Assembly: GCA_014905825.1 (NCBI GenBank)
Contig: JACGCN010000011.1
Coordinates: forward strand, 1,488,001-1,552,000
Direction: 5' to 3'
DNA from: Lyophyllum atratum
Lineage: Eukaryota; Basidiomycota; Agaricomycetes; Agaricales; Lyophyllaceae
Length of the DNA stretch: 64,000 nucleotides
The position numbers and the translations under genes are program-made. The notes beneath the pieces are model-generated. The model was not told the origin of the DNA and searched no databases. It was given only the letters and a program-made list of their open reading frames with translations. Shown here in pieces: positions 63,936-64,000 of this stretch (the first letter of the stretch is position 1; every line of letters begins with the position of its first letter).

Positions 63936-64000
63936 CGATGGGAGGAAAGCCAGTGGTGAAGGGCGCTGCCAAACTTCAACCAACGAGCCTAAGTAGAAGT

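Overview
This window is nuclear DNA from a filamentous basidiomycete, probably an Agaricomycete. The genes are dense and cut by many short introns of about 50-70 nt with GT-AG or occasional GC-AG ends. The conserved proteins (Rpn8, Gis2-like zinc-knuckle protein, Cox5, Vps11, Vps28, adenylosuccinate synthetase, eIF4A, fibrillarin, Pmt2) all read as fungal orthologues. No tRNA, rRNA, CRISPR array or bacterial operon was seen.

Left third (1-32 kb): this part is built around a family of very large NF-X1/ZNFX1-like helicase genes. Each complete copy encodes an N-terminal region without a recognised domain, an SF1 (UPF1-like) helicase, a Cys/His-rich NF-X1-type patch, a linker, three CbxX/SpoVK-type AAA+ modules, a coiled coil and a conserved Gly/Cys tail. 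Copy A (1-2425, minus) runs off the left edge and is open where visible. Copy B (10066-17810, plus) has two frameshifts. Copy C (20109-27684, plus) has about ten, nine of them +1 insertions packed into 1.5 kb. Decayed pieces of further copies lie at 8540-8770 and at the right edge (63640-63935).

The copies travelled with pieces of neighbouring genes. A vps28 head relic lies beside copy A, with an intact vps28 at 62.5 kb next to helicase tail D. A vps11 tail and an rpn8 head are fused at 18721, with intact vps11 at 28-32 kb and rpn8 at 3.5 kb. A helicase promoter without a gene sits at about 2957-3300. Ordinary genes inside this part are rpn8, a seven-zinc-knuckle protein and cytochrome oxidase subunit Cox5.

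Middle (32-46 kb): compact housekeeping genes. These are ATP synthase subunit j (Atp18), Cox16, adenylosuccinate synthetase, a Gln-rich basic nuclear-type protein, ATP synthase epsilon (Atp15), a Rab2/4-like GTPase, a dual-specificity phosphatase and eIF4A. Gene-poor stretches lie at 37.8-40.5 kb and 46.0-49.7 kb.

Right part (49.7-64 kb): two tandem MCT-type MFS transporters, fibrillarin (NOP1), protein O-mannosyltransferase Pmt2, one unrecognised protein and ESCRT-I subunit Vps28, ending at helicase relic D. Exon boundaries were inferred by eye from splice consensus and protein continuity.
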